From Candidatus Tumulicola scandinaviensis (GTDB lineage: Bacteria; Vulcanimicrobiota; Vulcanimicrobiia; Vulcanimicrobiales; Vulcanimicrobiaceae), in NCBI GenBank assembly GCA_003140835.1, contig PLLA01000124.1:1-40241 (forward strand): a stretch of DNA of 40,241 nt, in the 5' to 3' direction. This document shows positions 25,398-32,350 of the stretch, one piece after another. The translations under genes and the position numbers were made by a program. The first letter of the stretch is position 1, and the number at the start of each line of letters is the position of its first letter. The notes under the pieces are model-generated. The model ran no database searches, had not been told where the DNA came from, and was given only the letters and a program-made list of their open reading frames with translations.

Positions 25398-26576
25398 TTA
25401 CCTCTCTAAGACCTGGACGTTATTCGCGTTATCGTCGTTGAAAAAGATCTGGGTGTTCGCATCGGACGATCCGCTCGATGCGATTCCGAAGAGCGCTCCT
25501 TGCGCTCCGGTATCGACGTTTTTCGTGGCGAGGAGCGTTCCGTCGGTAGCGACCTCGACCAGCAGGTTCTTGCCGCTCGGGTCGAGCGTGTTCCCCAACA
25601 CGAGATTTCCATTGGGCAGCAGCGTCGAGCTAATCGGTCCGTTGAGCGGCGATCCCGAATACATCAGCCGCGCATCCTTTGCCTTCGGACCGCTAAACGT
25701 CTTGCCGTCCGCACTCACGACGATCGAGTTCGCCGCGAAGATGTCGTTGTAGGCGTGAGCGATCGCCACCACCGTGTTGGTCACGCCGTCGGCAACGAAC
25801 AACGAATCGGTTTTGGCATTGTACTGCATGCCCGACGGTCCGAGAATGCTGCCCGGCACGCCCTTATTCACCGCAAATCCGGAAATCACCGCGGTGTAGG
25901 TCGGCTTGCCGCCGGTGCCAAGATTGATGCGCACGATCTTTCCGCTGGAAGCATCGGCGACCCAGAGCCCGTCTCCCGGCGGGTAGCCGGTTTGCGACGG
26001 AACGTACGCGCTGCCCCACGGCTCGACGAGCAATCCGGAGTTCTTCAGGGTTTGAACCATTTTACCGCCGGCATTGATACCGGTCGCATCCTTCGCTCCT
26101 GACGCGGCGGCAAAGGTCTCGTCGAACGAGTTGATCACCAGCGAAGCACAGCCTTTGAGCTGCGCGTTCTGCATCAGTCGTTTGGGGCTCGATCCGGTGG
26201 TCGACGTCATGTACTCGACCGTCGTTCCGTTCCCTTGCACGTTGGCTTTGTCGTTAAAGTTGCACGCGACCAAATCACCTTGCTTGAGAACGCCCTTTCC
26301 GAACGGCTTACTCCTCACGTAGACTAGGCCGTACGGGTTTTGATCGCCGTTGGTCGGATCGACCGTCGAGCCGATGACTGCTTGCGTCTTGAGCGCGTTG
26401 AGGACCGACGTGTGATCCACGTCGGGCCGAACCTGACCGGCCGATGCGGCGTCGCCGGCCGGTTGGGTGAGGTTAGAACCGGCAGAAGTCGAAGGTACCG
26501 ATTGATTGGTTCCTGCCGCATTGCAAGCGGCGGCAAATAAAACCAATGCCGCCGCGAATATCAATTGGATGCGCAT
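25398..26576 (-). CDS. Lipoprotein of an unrecognised tandem family, copy 2
   Basis: A 392-residue predicted lipoprotein, very close in sequence to copy 1 along its whole length. The signal peptide ends in FAAAC (lipid Cys18), again followed by NAAGTNQ. It shares the QAVIGSTVDPTNGDQNPYGL block, GDLVACNFND, GDGLWVADASSGKIVRINLG, LFVADGVTNTVVAIAHA and the ending QIFFNDDNANNVQVLER. The start is ATG at 26574-26576; no good Shine-Dalgarno is seen, and a longer open frame to 26666 has no signal-peptide character. 63 bases separate it from copy 1 and 180 from copy 3. A pair of ATTGATAA direct repeats lies upstream (26644-26667). Likely a surface or periplasmic propeller-like binding protein; function unknown. 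Confidence 0.8.
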   Translation of the reverse strand: MRIQLIFAAALVLFAAACNAAGTNQSVPSTSAGSNLTQPAGDAASAGQVRPDVDHTSVLNALKTQAVIGSTVDPTNGDQNPYGLVYVRSKPFGKGVLKQGDLVACNFNDKANVQGNGTTVEYMTSTTGSSPKRLMQNAQLKGCASLVINSFDETFAAASGAKDATGINAGGKMVQTLKNSGLLVEPWGSAYVPSQTGYPPGDGLWVADASSGKIVRINLGTGGKPTYTAVISGFAVNKGVPGSILGPSGMQYNAKTDSLFVADGVTNTVVAIAHAYNDIFAANSIVVSADGKTFSGPKAKDARLMYSGSPLNGPISSTLLPNGNLVLGNTLDPSGKNLLVEVATDGTLLATKNVDTGAQGALFGIASSGSSDANTQIFFNDDNANNVQVLER

Positions 26577-26643
26577 GCCGCGATGTTTCGGATGTGCGTT
26601 CTCTGCCCCTTCAATAAAAGAAATGCGCCGGGAAAGGCGACAT

Positions 26644-26667
26644 TTATCAATCAAAATCGTTATCAAT
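26644..26667. promoter_or_regulatory. AT-rich direct repeat, possible promoter/operator
   Basis: On the plus strand TTATCAAT occurs at 26644-26651 and again at 26660-26667, 16 bases apart. On the minus strand this reads as two ATTGATAA sites upstream of lipoprotein copy 2. The surrounding 26637-26700 is much richer in A and T than its neighbourhood. The minus-strand segment GATAACGATTTTGATTGAT shares about 12 of 19 positions with the Fur box consensus, which is suggestive at most. Confidence 0.35.
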
Positions 26668-26696
26668 AGTTAACGTTCGACGCTATTTCCTAGAAA

Positions 26697-26727
26697 TGCG
26701 CCGGCGTTCGAAGCGAACGCCGGCGCA
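26697..26727 (-). terminator. Strong hairpin, probable terminator of lipoprotein copy 3
   Basis: Perfect 14-base inverted repeat TGCGCCGGCGTTCG / CGAACGCCGGCGCA with a 3-base loop, located 29 bases past the stop of the gene ending at 26757. On the minus strand it is followed by TTTCTA, a short and imperfect T-run. The stem strength supports transcription termination between copies 3 and 2, which would then be separate transcripts. Confidence 0.65.
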
Positions 26728-26756
26728 CCGGTGTGGGCACCTCTTTTTATGCCGTC

Positions 26757-27899
26757 CTAGTTTTCCAGCACTTGAACGTTGGCGGCATTGTCGTCGTTGA
26801 AGTAGATTTTGGTGTCCGAACTCGACGTTCCGGTAGCGACGATGCCGAAGATCGCGCCGGCTGGTCCGGTATCGACGTTGATCGTGTCGAGCACTTGACC
26901 GTCGGGCGACAACTCGATCAACAGATTGGTTCCGTTGGGGTCGAGCGTGTTGCCGACGACCAGATTTCCGTTCGGCAATAACGCCGTACTAATCGGGCCG
27001 TTCAACGGAGAGCCCGCGAGAACGATGCGCGCGTCGGCGGCATTGGGCCCCGTAAACACCATACCGTTTTGGGTGGCCCGTATGCCGCCCTTCGGAACGC
27101 TCGAGACGTTCTTGATCGCCACGATGGTGTTGTTTTTTCCATCGGCGAAATACAGCGTGTCGATGCTTGCATCGTACGCCAGGCCCGAGGGTGCCAGCGC
27201 GGTGCCGGGTACTCCGCGATTCACCGGGAAACCCTTGGCGATAACGTCGAACGTGAACTTCGATCCGAGGTTGATCCGTACCACGCTGCCGGTTCGCGCG
27301 TTGGTTTCGTAGAATGCCGGCGACCCGCTGGCGGGTTGCGCGAAGACTTGCCCCCAAGGCTGGCTAAACGGCTTTCCCTGAATGTTGAAGAGCAACTTGC
27401 CGGTCGAGCTAATGAGCGGATTGGAGTTAGCGGTCATCGCGGCCGCCCAAATCGTATCGTCGGGACTGAGCGCAAGCGCGTCGCAGCCGAGCGTCGCTGC
27501 ATTTTGCGTTATGTGAATCGGCGTGGAGCCGGGTACGGGGTGCAGGGCGATGATCGATTTGCCGCTGCCTTGCTGATTGTATTTCGAGTTGAAGTTGCAC
27601 ACGACCAAGTCGCCGGCGGTGAACTTTCCGTTCGTCGACGGTGCGACGGTCAGGCCGTAGGGATTCTGCGACCCGTTAACGGGATCGATCGTAGAACCGA
27701 TGACCACCTGGCTGGTCAAATGCTTGAGTACCGACTCGTGCGAGATCGCTCGGCCGATGCTACGGGACTGCGGGAGCACGGACTGCCCACCGGCCGGCGC
27801 TATGCCGCCGCCGTGGGCGCTGCAGCCGGTTGCGACCAACATAGCGGTTGCCAAGCCTGCAACGACGCGCGCGGACGCCCCTAAACCTGAATTCAACAT
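26757..27899 (-). CDS. Lipoprotein of an unrecognised tandem family, copy 3 (divergent)
   Basis: A 380-residue predicted lipoprotein, clearly related to copies 1 and 2 but more diverged. The signal peptide ends in VATGC (lipid Cys26). Shared blocks are VVIGSTIDPVNGSQNPYGL, AGDLVVCNFN, SGSVVRINLG, APSGLAYDASIDTLYFADGKNNT, LLPNGNLVVGNTLDPNG and the C-terminal KIYFNDDNAANVQVLE. The lysine-rich and Thr-rich central section differs. ATG at 27897-27899 with GAGG seven bases upstream. It is followed by a strong hairpin and by a 136-base divergent gap to the plus-strand metallopeptidase gene. Propeller-like fold is inferred; no function known. Confidence 0.8.
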   Translation of the reverse strand: MLNSGLGASARVVAGLATAMLVATGCSAHGGGIAPAGGQSVLPQSRSIGRAISHESVLKHLTSQVVIGSTIDPVNGSQNPYGLTVAPSTNGKFTAGDLVVCNFNSKYNQQGSGKSIIALHPVPGSTPIHITQNAATLGCDALALSPDDTIWAAAMTANSNPLISSTGKLLFNIQGKPFSQPWGQVFAQPASGSPAFYETNARTGSVVRINLGSKFTFDVIAKGFPVNRGVPGTALAPSGLAYDASIDTLYFADGKNNTIVAIKNVSSVPKGGIRATQNGMVFTGPNAADARIVLAGSPLNGPISTALLPNGNLVVGNTLDPNGTNLLIELSPDGQVLDTINVDTGPAGAIFGIVATGTSSSDTKIYFNDDNAANVQVLEN

Positions 27900-27962
27900 A
27901 AGAGAACCTCAACAATTTTCGGAGATGAGCAAGGTGACAACACGCTACGTCCGCCGGATGAA

Positions 27963-27988
27963 GAAACTCTGAATGACGAAACTCTGAA
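27963..27988. repeat. 11-base direct repeat in the divergent gap
   Basis: GAAACTCTGAA occurs at 27963-27973 and 27978-27988 on the plus strand, with a 15-base period. It lies between lipoprotein copy 3 and the metallopeptidase gene. It may be a tandem binding site or a slippage duplication. Confidence 0.5.
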
Positions 27989-27991
27989 AAT

Positions 27992-28021
27992 GCGGCCGCC
28001 ACACCGGGGAAATCCGGCCGC
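27992..28021. promoter_or_regulatory. Inverted repeat upstream of the metallopeptidase gene
   Basis: GCGGCCG at 27992-27998 pairs with CGGCCGC at 28015-28021, with a 16-base loop, ending 14 bases before the ATG at 28036. It could be an operator or a leader hairpin. GC-rich DNA produces such pairs often. Confidence 0.3.
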
Positions 28022-28035
28022 GCGACGATGGCCCG

Positions 28036-28632
28036 ATGCAAGCCGATGCCGCTGCCGTCGCAGGGCAACTTTTCGAAAGCGACCGGACGAGGCCGGTCGA
28101 GCGAACGGTGCTCGAAACGCTGGTGCGGTTCGGTCGCGGCGCATTGGCGTACGCGCACGCCGCGCGCGTGCGAGTGATCCTCCTACGCGACGCCGAGGCG
28201 TATCGTGAAGCCTCGCCCGCCCTGGCTCGCCTCGGCATCGACGTTGACGCCTGGCCCGCGCCTCCCGCCGGACTCTTCGTCGTGGAAGAGCGCGCGCTGT
28301 ATTTGCGGTCGCGCAGCGCGATGACCGTCGCACACGAATTTGGACACGCCTTGGATTGCGCGCTGGGTGGCGGCGTCTATCGCTCGGGAATCGATCCCCG
28401 CATTCGCGCGCATTTCGCCGGCGCTCGCACGTTCGTCACTCCATACGCGGCGACCGGGATCGACGAATACTTCGCTGAATCGCTGCGCGCCTACGTCGGC
28501 GTTAACGATCCCTCGTCGCCGTGGCCGCGCGCAACGCGCGAACGCTTACGCCGGATCGATCCGAAGATGTTCGAGTACGTTCACGCGCTTTTCGAACGCG
28601 AATTTCGCCTTAGTGAATTGCGAGCCGGATAA
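28036..28632 (+). CDS. Putative zinc metallopeptidase, anthrax lethal factor-like (ATLF) type
   Basis: A 198-residue protein with the zincin motif HEFGHALD (His100, Glu101, His104). Downstream is TPYAATGIDEYFAESLRAYVG with Glu144 and Glu148, where ATLF-type peptidases have their third zinc ligand and accompanying acid. The N-terminal ~95 residues contain a helical stretch and strand-like segments (RVRVILLRD, GLFVVEERALYLRSR) as in this fold. There is no signal peptide or transmembrane segment, so it appears cytosolic, unlike toxin relatives. ATG at 28036-28038; the Shine-Dalgarno is weak. Its stop at 28632 lies inside the predicted 3' end of the minus-strand gene that follows. The substrate is unknown. 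Confidence 0.7.
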   Translation: MQADAAAVAGQLFESDRTRPVERTVLETLVRFGRGALAYAHAARVRVILLRDAEAYREASPALARLGIDVDAWPAPPAGLFVVEERALYLRSRSAMTVAHEFGHALDCALGGGVYRSGIDPRIRAHFAGARTFVTPYAATGIDEYFAESLRAYVGVNDPSSPWPRATRERLRRIDPKMFEYVHALFEREFRLSELRAG

Positions 28633-29312
28633 CGCCGGCTTGAACCTTGGCGCCCGCCGCGGGCACCGTTCCGTGATACGCGGCGTAGGCGGAGCCTCGC
28701 GGCGGTTCGACCACGATGTTTTCGACCCGTAGGCACCGGTCGTGGCAAAAGCCGTGGAAGCGATGTCGCTCGACTCGTGGTTTGGCGCCACCATGACGAT
28801 TGCGCCCGGAACCGGCCTCCCCGTCGATGCATCACGACCGATCCGGAAACGACACCCTGTTCTGAAGCAACGCCGGCCGCATTCGCCGGTGCCGGAGCAT
28901 TCCACATCGCCAGAAGCGCGCGATCCGCTTCCGGCGATTTGGGATAGGTTTTCGTTAGCACCGCGAGCACCGCGGTCGCACGCTCGCTCTTCGCCGCGCC
29001 GGCTCGCGCGTAGCACTGTACCGTGCGCGACAGCACGCCGGCGACCCACGAATCGCGAGGATATTTCTGCTGCCAATCCAGCACGGCTTCTTCGAAATAG
29101 TCGATGTCGGCGATCCCGCCGGCAGCGCGGGCGTCGGCGTCGCTCTTCGACTCGACGGCCGTTAGCCGGTTTCGGATTTCAAGCACGCTTTCACTCGACT
29201 GCCCAAAGTATTCGTCGACGGGCGCGAGACGCGGCGAGGCGGTTTGTGCGAGCGCGAGAACCGGCGCACCGGCGATGACGAATAGCGCCGTCAATACGAA
29301 CACTGAACGCAT
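28610..29312 (-). pseudogene. Exported protein with TPR-like and carboxypeptidase-regulatory-like parts, two apparent frameshifts
   Basis: The first ~155 residues read well: a signal peptide (MRSVFVLTALFVIAGAPVLA), then helical sequence resembling tetratricopeptide repeats (DYFEEAVLDWQQKYPRDSW, ATAVLAVLTKTYPKSPEADRALL). From there the sensible protein continues in other frames. At about 28831-28840 it shifts to DASTGRPVPGAIVMVAPN, typical of a carboxypeptidase-regulatory-like beta domain. At about 28725-28735 it shifts again to VENIVVEPPRGSAYAAYHG, running to a TAA at 28610-28612. The uninterrupted frame instead gives an Arg-rich tail ending at 28581. Each junction is consistent with one missing base. 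This could be a decayed gene or two sequencing errors. GGAGGT precedes the ATG at 29310-29312. A structured leader lies upstream. Confidence 0.6.
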
Positions 29313-29328
29313 CTGAATACCTCCACAA

Positions 29329-29439
29329 CCCCAAGAGGCAACGGCGTTGCCTTCGCACTTCTAGGGTGGGGCCGCTAAGTTTCCCTCTTAGGGCAGGCCA
29401 AGCGCCCTCTTGGTCTCTTTAATAGCCCTGGTGACGGCC
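29329..29439 (-). ncRNA. Possible structured leader RNA (orphan candidate)
   Basis: In the 134-base gap between the cytochrome c stop and the gene starting at 29312, several complementary pairs could form on the minus strand. GGCCG 29370-29374 pairs with 29435-29439. AGGGC 29390-29394 pairs with 29425-29429, enclosing CCAAG 29398-29402 with 29409-29413. CTAAG 29375-29379 pairs with 29387-29391 (competing by two bases). CCCCA 29329-29333 pairs with 29367-29371 (overlapping the first by two), enclosing a 7-bp hairpin 29336-29352. The last hairpin is followed by the Shine-Dalgarno of the downstream gene. I cannot match it to a known riboswitch class, and chance pairing in GC-rich DNA is quite possible. 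Confidence 0.3.
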
Positions 29440-29446
29440 TGGAAAG

Positions 29447-29887
29447 CTAACGTTGTGGCGCAACCGCCCGGACGTCGCCGAGCGTAACTGGCGGCGCATC
29501 GTTGTGCCACGCGAACCGGATGTAGGTTACGACCGCGGCGATGTCGCGGTCGGAGAGCCGGCCTTGCCACGGCGGCATGACCCTGCCGAGCGCGGCCCGG
29601 TTCCGACCCGGTTTCCCTCGCAATCCGTATTTGACGGCGGCGATCACCGCGCGCGGGTTTCCCGTAACGGCCGGATTGGCGACGAGTGCCGGAAAAGCGC
29701 CCGGCACCCCCCGGCCGTCGAGCTGGTGGCAACTCGAGCAGTTCGTAATGTAGACGCGCGCTCCATCGCTCGACGATGCGGGGTCGCGGAGTTCGGCCGC
29801 CGAGGTGGCGCGTTGGTTCGGCGCGTTTCCCGAGCACGCGGTCAGAACGCAAGCCAGACCGATCGCGGCGATGCGCGCGCGGCTCAC
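29447..29887 (-). CDS. Class I cytochrome c lipoprotein
   Basis: A 146-residue exported electron carrier. The signal peptide ends in LTAC (lipid Cys18). The single heme site is CSSCH (about 50-54) and the axial Met is in VMPPW (about 103-107), a cytochrome c class I pattern. The start is GTG at 29885-29887, overlapping the FtsW/RodA stop codon as GTGA, so translation is coupled. The open frame extends far upstream but only as a shadow of that gene. It is the last gene of the def-fmt-rsmB-fhaA-fhaB-PP2C-FtsW run. Its partner oxidoreductase is not in the window; an HiPIP occurs at 10229 but far away. Confidence 0.9.
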   Translation of the reverse strand: MSRARIAAIGLACVLTACSGNAPNQRATSAAELRDPASSSDGARVYITNCSSCHQLDGRGVPGAFPALVANPAVTGNPRAVIAAVKYGLRGKPGRNRAALGRVMPPWQGRLSDRDIAAVVTYIRFAWHNDAPPVTLGDVRAVAPQR

Positions 29888-31116
29888 GGCGCGCGTAATT
29901 CTTTGGACGTGCGTTGTGCCGGTAGCGGACGCGCGCTCATTGCCCAGGCGAGCGCGACCAGGAGGAAGTTCGCGACCAGCGAGCTGCCGCCGTACGAAAT
30001 GAACGGCAGCGTGATGCCGGTAAGCGGAAAGACGCCAACCACACCACCGACGATAACGAACACCTGCACGCCCAGCGTCGTTGCCAGTCCCACGGCCAGC
30101 AGCTTCGTGTATAGGTCCGGTTGCTCGAGCCCGACCGCCAGAATGCGGCGTACGAGCCCGATGAAAATCATCAGGACGATCAGTGCGCCGACGAGGCCGA
30201 ATTCCTCGGAAAAGGCGGCATAGACGTAGTCGGTGGCCACGTCTGGAATGAAGTTTGGATGGCCGAGCCGGTATCCGGTGCCGAACAGACCGCCGGCGGC
30301 TAGCGCATAGTACGCTTGCGAGGATTGATATCCGGCGCCCAACGGATCGGCGAACGGATTCCGCCAGACGGCAATACGAGTGTGCACGTACGGAAAGTGA
30401 CGCGACGCCCAATAGGCGCCGGCCGCAAAAACTGCGGCGCCGAGCGCGACGATATCGATGCGGCGCGTTGCGACGAACAGCAAGGTGGCGAAGGTAGCCA
30501 ACAGCAACGTTGCCATTCCGAGGTCGTGTTGGACGATGAGGATTGCCATCGACGCCCCCCAACCGATGAACAGCGGCCCGAGGTATTTCAAGTTCGCCTG
30601 GAGCGACCATGGCCGGGCATTGGCAATCACGTCGGCCATTTCGGCCAAGTACGCCGCCAGAAAGAGCACGATGAATAGCTTGATCAGTTCGATCGGCTCG
30701 TATTGCACGCTGCCGACTCGAATCCACAGGCGCGCGCCGTTGACTTCTTCACCGAACGCCAACAGCAACCCGAACAAAACGAGCGATGCGATGACCCACA
30801 GGTACTTGTAGGCCGCGAAGCGCCGAAAATGCGTGAATGCCGGACCGGCCGCGATCGCCAGCACCAGCGAAAGAATCAGCCATCCTTGTTGTCTCTGTGC
30901 GAGCGCCGGCGACAAGCGCGCCACCACCGCCAGTCCGAGCGCTGCAAGCACGATCGCGAGCGCCGGCAGAGCGTCGTCGCGCACGGTGCCGGCCGGTTGC
31001 AGGCCGACCCACGCCAGCGCTAAGACCGCCAGCAGCAGCATCAGCCACCATGGGCCGACGGCACCGGGGGGTGCGAACGAAAGAATGAGCGCGCCGATCG
31101 CCAGCGCCCCCGCCAT
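29884..31116 (-). CDS. FtsW/RodA/SpoVE-family lipid II polymerase
   Basis: A 410-residue multi-spanning membrane protein (about 10 transmembrane segments) of the SEDS family, which polymerises lipid II together with a class B PBP. Signature regions are NPFADPLGAGYQSSQAYYALAAGGLFGTG (with the family's catalytic-type Asp region), ATDYVYAAFSEEFGLVG and the GITLPFISYGGSSLVANF block. ATG at 31114-31116, 29 bases after the PP2C-like gene; no earlier start is credible. The stop overlaps the cytochrome c GTG. FtsW and RodA cannot be told apart here. In Mycobacterium the rodA gene follows fhaA, fhaB and pstP as here. No class B PBP is adjacent. Confidence 0.92.
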   Translation of the reverse strand: MAGALAIGALILSFAPPGAVGPWWLMLLLAVLALAWVGLQPAGTVRDDALPALAIVLAALGLAVVARLSPALAQRQQGWLILSLVLAIAAGPAFTHFRRFAAYKYLWVIASLVLFGLLLAFGEEVNGARLWIRVGSVQYEPIELIKLFIVLFLAAYLAEMADVIANARPWSLQANLKYLGPLFIGWGASMAILIVQHDLGMATLLLATFATLLFVATRRIDIVALGAAVFAAGAYWASRHFPYVHTRIAVWRNPFADPLGAGYQSSQAYYALAAGGLFGTGYRLGHPNFIPDVATDYVYAAFSEEFGLVGALIVLMIFIGLVRRILAVGLEQPDLYTKLLAVGLATTLGVQVFVIVGGVVGVFPLTGITLPFISYGGSSLVANFLLVALAWAMSARPLPAQRTSKELRAP

Positions 31117-31145
31117 CGGTGCAAATCGCCGAGCACCCGCGAGAA

Positions 31146-31892
31146 TCAGCGGGCCAATACCATCGCGAGGACGAGCAAAGTGGCGATTGCGGCCCGCACC
31201 AGCACCGGCAGCAACGCAAGACGCGACCTCCGCCGTTCGCCCGTGACTGCGCCCTCATCGGCCGCATCGTCGCGTTCGAACCGGGCGACCAAGACGTGTT
31301 CCGAGGGGCCGGCCGCCTCCACGTGGGCGATGAGCGCGCGGCGGTCGATGTCGCCGGGCACCCGCCGTCCTAGCAAGACGACCACGTCGCCCGCATCCAA
31401 GCTCACGCTCGAGACCGCAACGTCGAGGGTGGCGCTGGTACCGAGGACTCGGGAGAGCAGCGGCAACGCCGCGTCGTCGAACGTGTCGTCGCCCGAAAGG
31501 GGGGTCACGTCACCCTGATGGGCGAGATAGGCGGCGGTGCCGCCGCAATGCATGACGTAGGCGTGCCCGCGAACGATCAGCACGGCCGTGAGCGAGCACG
31601 CCGCGGTGACGTAGTCGTCGTGGCCGGCGGTGCGGCCGTAAATCTCGCCGTTAACGCGTGCGAGGGCCGCCAGAACTGCGGTGGCTGCGGCCGGTGGCCG
31701 GTCGACGGCCCGGCGGAATCGCTCGCGGCGCAGACGGCGCTCGCATTCGGCGCGGAGTTGGGAGAGAAGCGCGCGTTCCGTCGGGACGCCGTCGACCGAG
31801 CCGAATCCGCGCGTCACTGCGAGCAGCCACGTGCGCGGTCCCAGCTGCATGGTCAGGCACGAGGCCCGATCGCCCCGAATCGCTACGTCCAC
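31146..31892 (-). CDS. PP2C-like protein without catalytic acids (probable pseudophosphatase), C-terminal membrane anchor
   Basis: A 248-residue protein in the position of PstP/PrpC. The PP2C layout is recognisable but the metal ligands are gone. The DGMGG region reads VTRGFGSVDG (26-35). The GDSR region reads CGGTAAYL (116-123). The late SDG region reads VVLLGRRV (171-178). The N-terminal R-x2-NED motif is RGDRAS. A transmembrane segment occupies ~225-246, leaving the domain in the cytoplasm, as in PstP without the extracellular part. GTG start at 31890-31892, 28 bases after fhaB. Loss of at least three acidic motifs argues against phosphatase activity; a scaffold or sensor role is inferred. 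The assignment to PP2C rests on alignment by eye and context. Confidence 0.65.
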   Translation of the reverse strand: MDVAIRGDRASCLTMQLGPRTWLLAVTRGFGSVDGVPTERALLSQLRAECERRLRRERFRRAVDRPPAAATAVLAALARVNGEIYGRTAGHDDYVTAACSLTAVLIVRGHAYVMHCGGTAAYLAHQGDVTPLSGDDTFDDAALPLLSRVLGTSATLDVAVSSVSLDAGDVVVLLGRRVPGDIDRRALIAHVEAAGPSEHVLVARFERDDAADEGAVTGERRRSRLALLPVLVRAAIATLLVLAMVLAR

Positions 31893-31920
31893 GATCCGCG
31901 CCTTACGTCCATGCCGGGCG

Positions 31921-32343
31921 TTACGTCCATGGCCGAATGGATTTCACAAACATTCGCGTCGTTCCGGCATCGACCGTGTCCCCTTCGCGAATTTCGATCG
32001 CTTCGGTCACGCGGCGGCCGTTGAGGAACGTGCCGTTGCTGCTGTGCAGGTCGTCGACGTAGACGATGCCGTTTTGGCTTTCGAAACGCGCGTGCCGCCG
32101 GCTTATCTGCGGATCGCGCAGCACCAGGTCTAATTCGCGCCCGCGGCCGGCCTCGAATGGCGGGCGTCCTTCGTACGACCGGGTTTGCTGGAACTCGACG
32201 ACGTCCAACGTCACCCGCATCGGTTGCATGCGTCCGATTTCCGCCGCCGCACGGACCCGCGGCCGGGCCGCCACGACGGCCACCGCCAGCAGCGCCGCCG
32301 TGATTTCAAGCGTACCGATGCGCATGTGTGCGTCGAACGTCAC
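31921..32343 (-). CDS. fhaB: FhaB-like membrane-anchored FHA protein
   Basis: A 140-residue phosphothreonine-binding protein. An N-terminal hydrophobic helix (~8-26) is followed by an FHA domain (~60-136) with GR at 67-69, SRRHARF (Ser81, Arg82, His84) and SSNGTFLNG (101-109), which covers the binding residues. Architecture and size resemble mycobacterial FhaB. GTG start at 32341-32343, 7 bases after the FhaA stop; an alternative ATG lies at 32325. FHA domains need phosphothreonine made by a kinase, and no kinase gene is in this window. It precedes the PP2C-like gene. Confidence 0.88.
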   Translation of the reverse strand: MTFDAHMRIGTLEITAALLAVAVVAARPRVRAAAEIGRMQPMRVTLDVVEFQQTRSYEGRPPFEAGRGRELDLVLRDPQISRRHARFESQNGIVYVDDLHSSNGTFLNGRRVTEAIEIREGDTVDAGTTRMFVKSIRPWT

Positions 32344-32350
32344 GTCTGCG

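Noticed and set aside
29388-29446. Reading through the cytochrome stop in another frame (AVTRAIKETKRALGLP)
   Set aside because: Short and without a start; the region is better described as a leader with possible RNA pairing.
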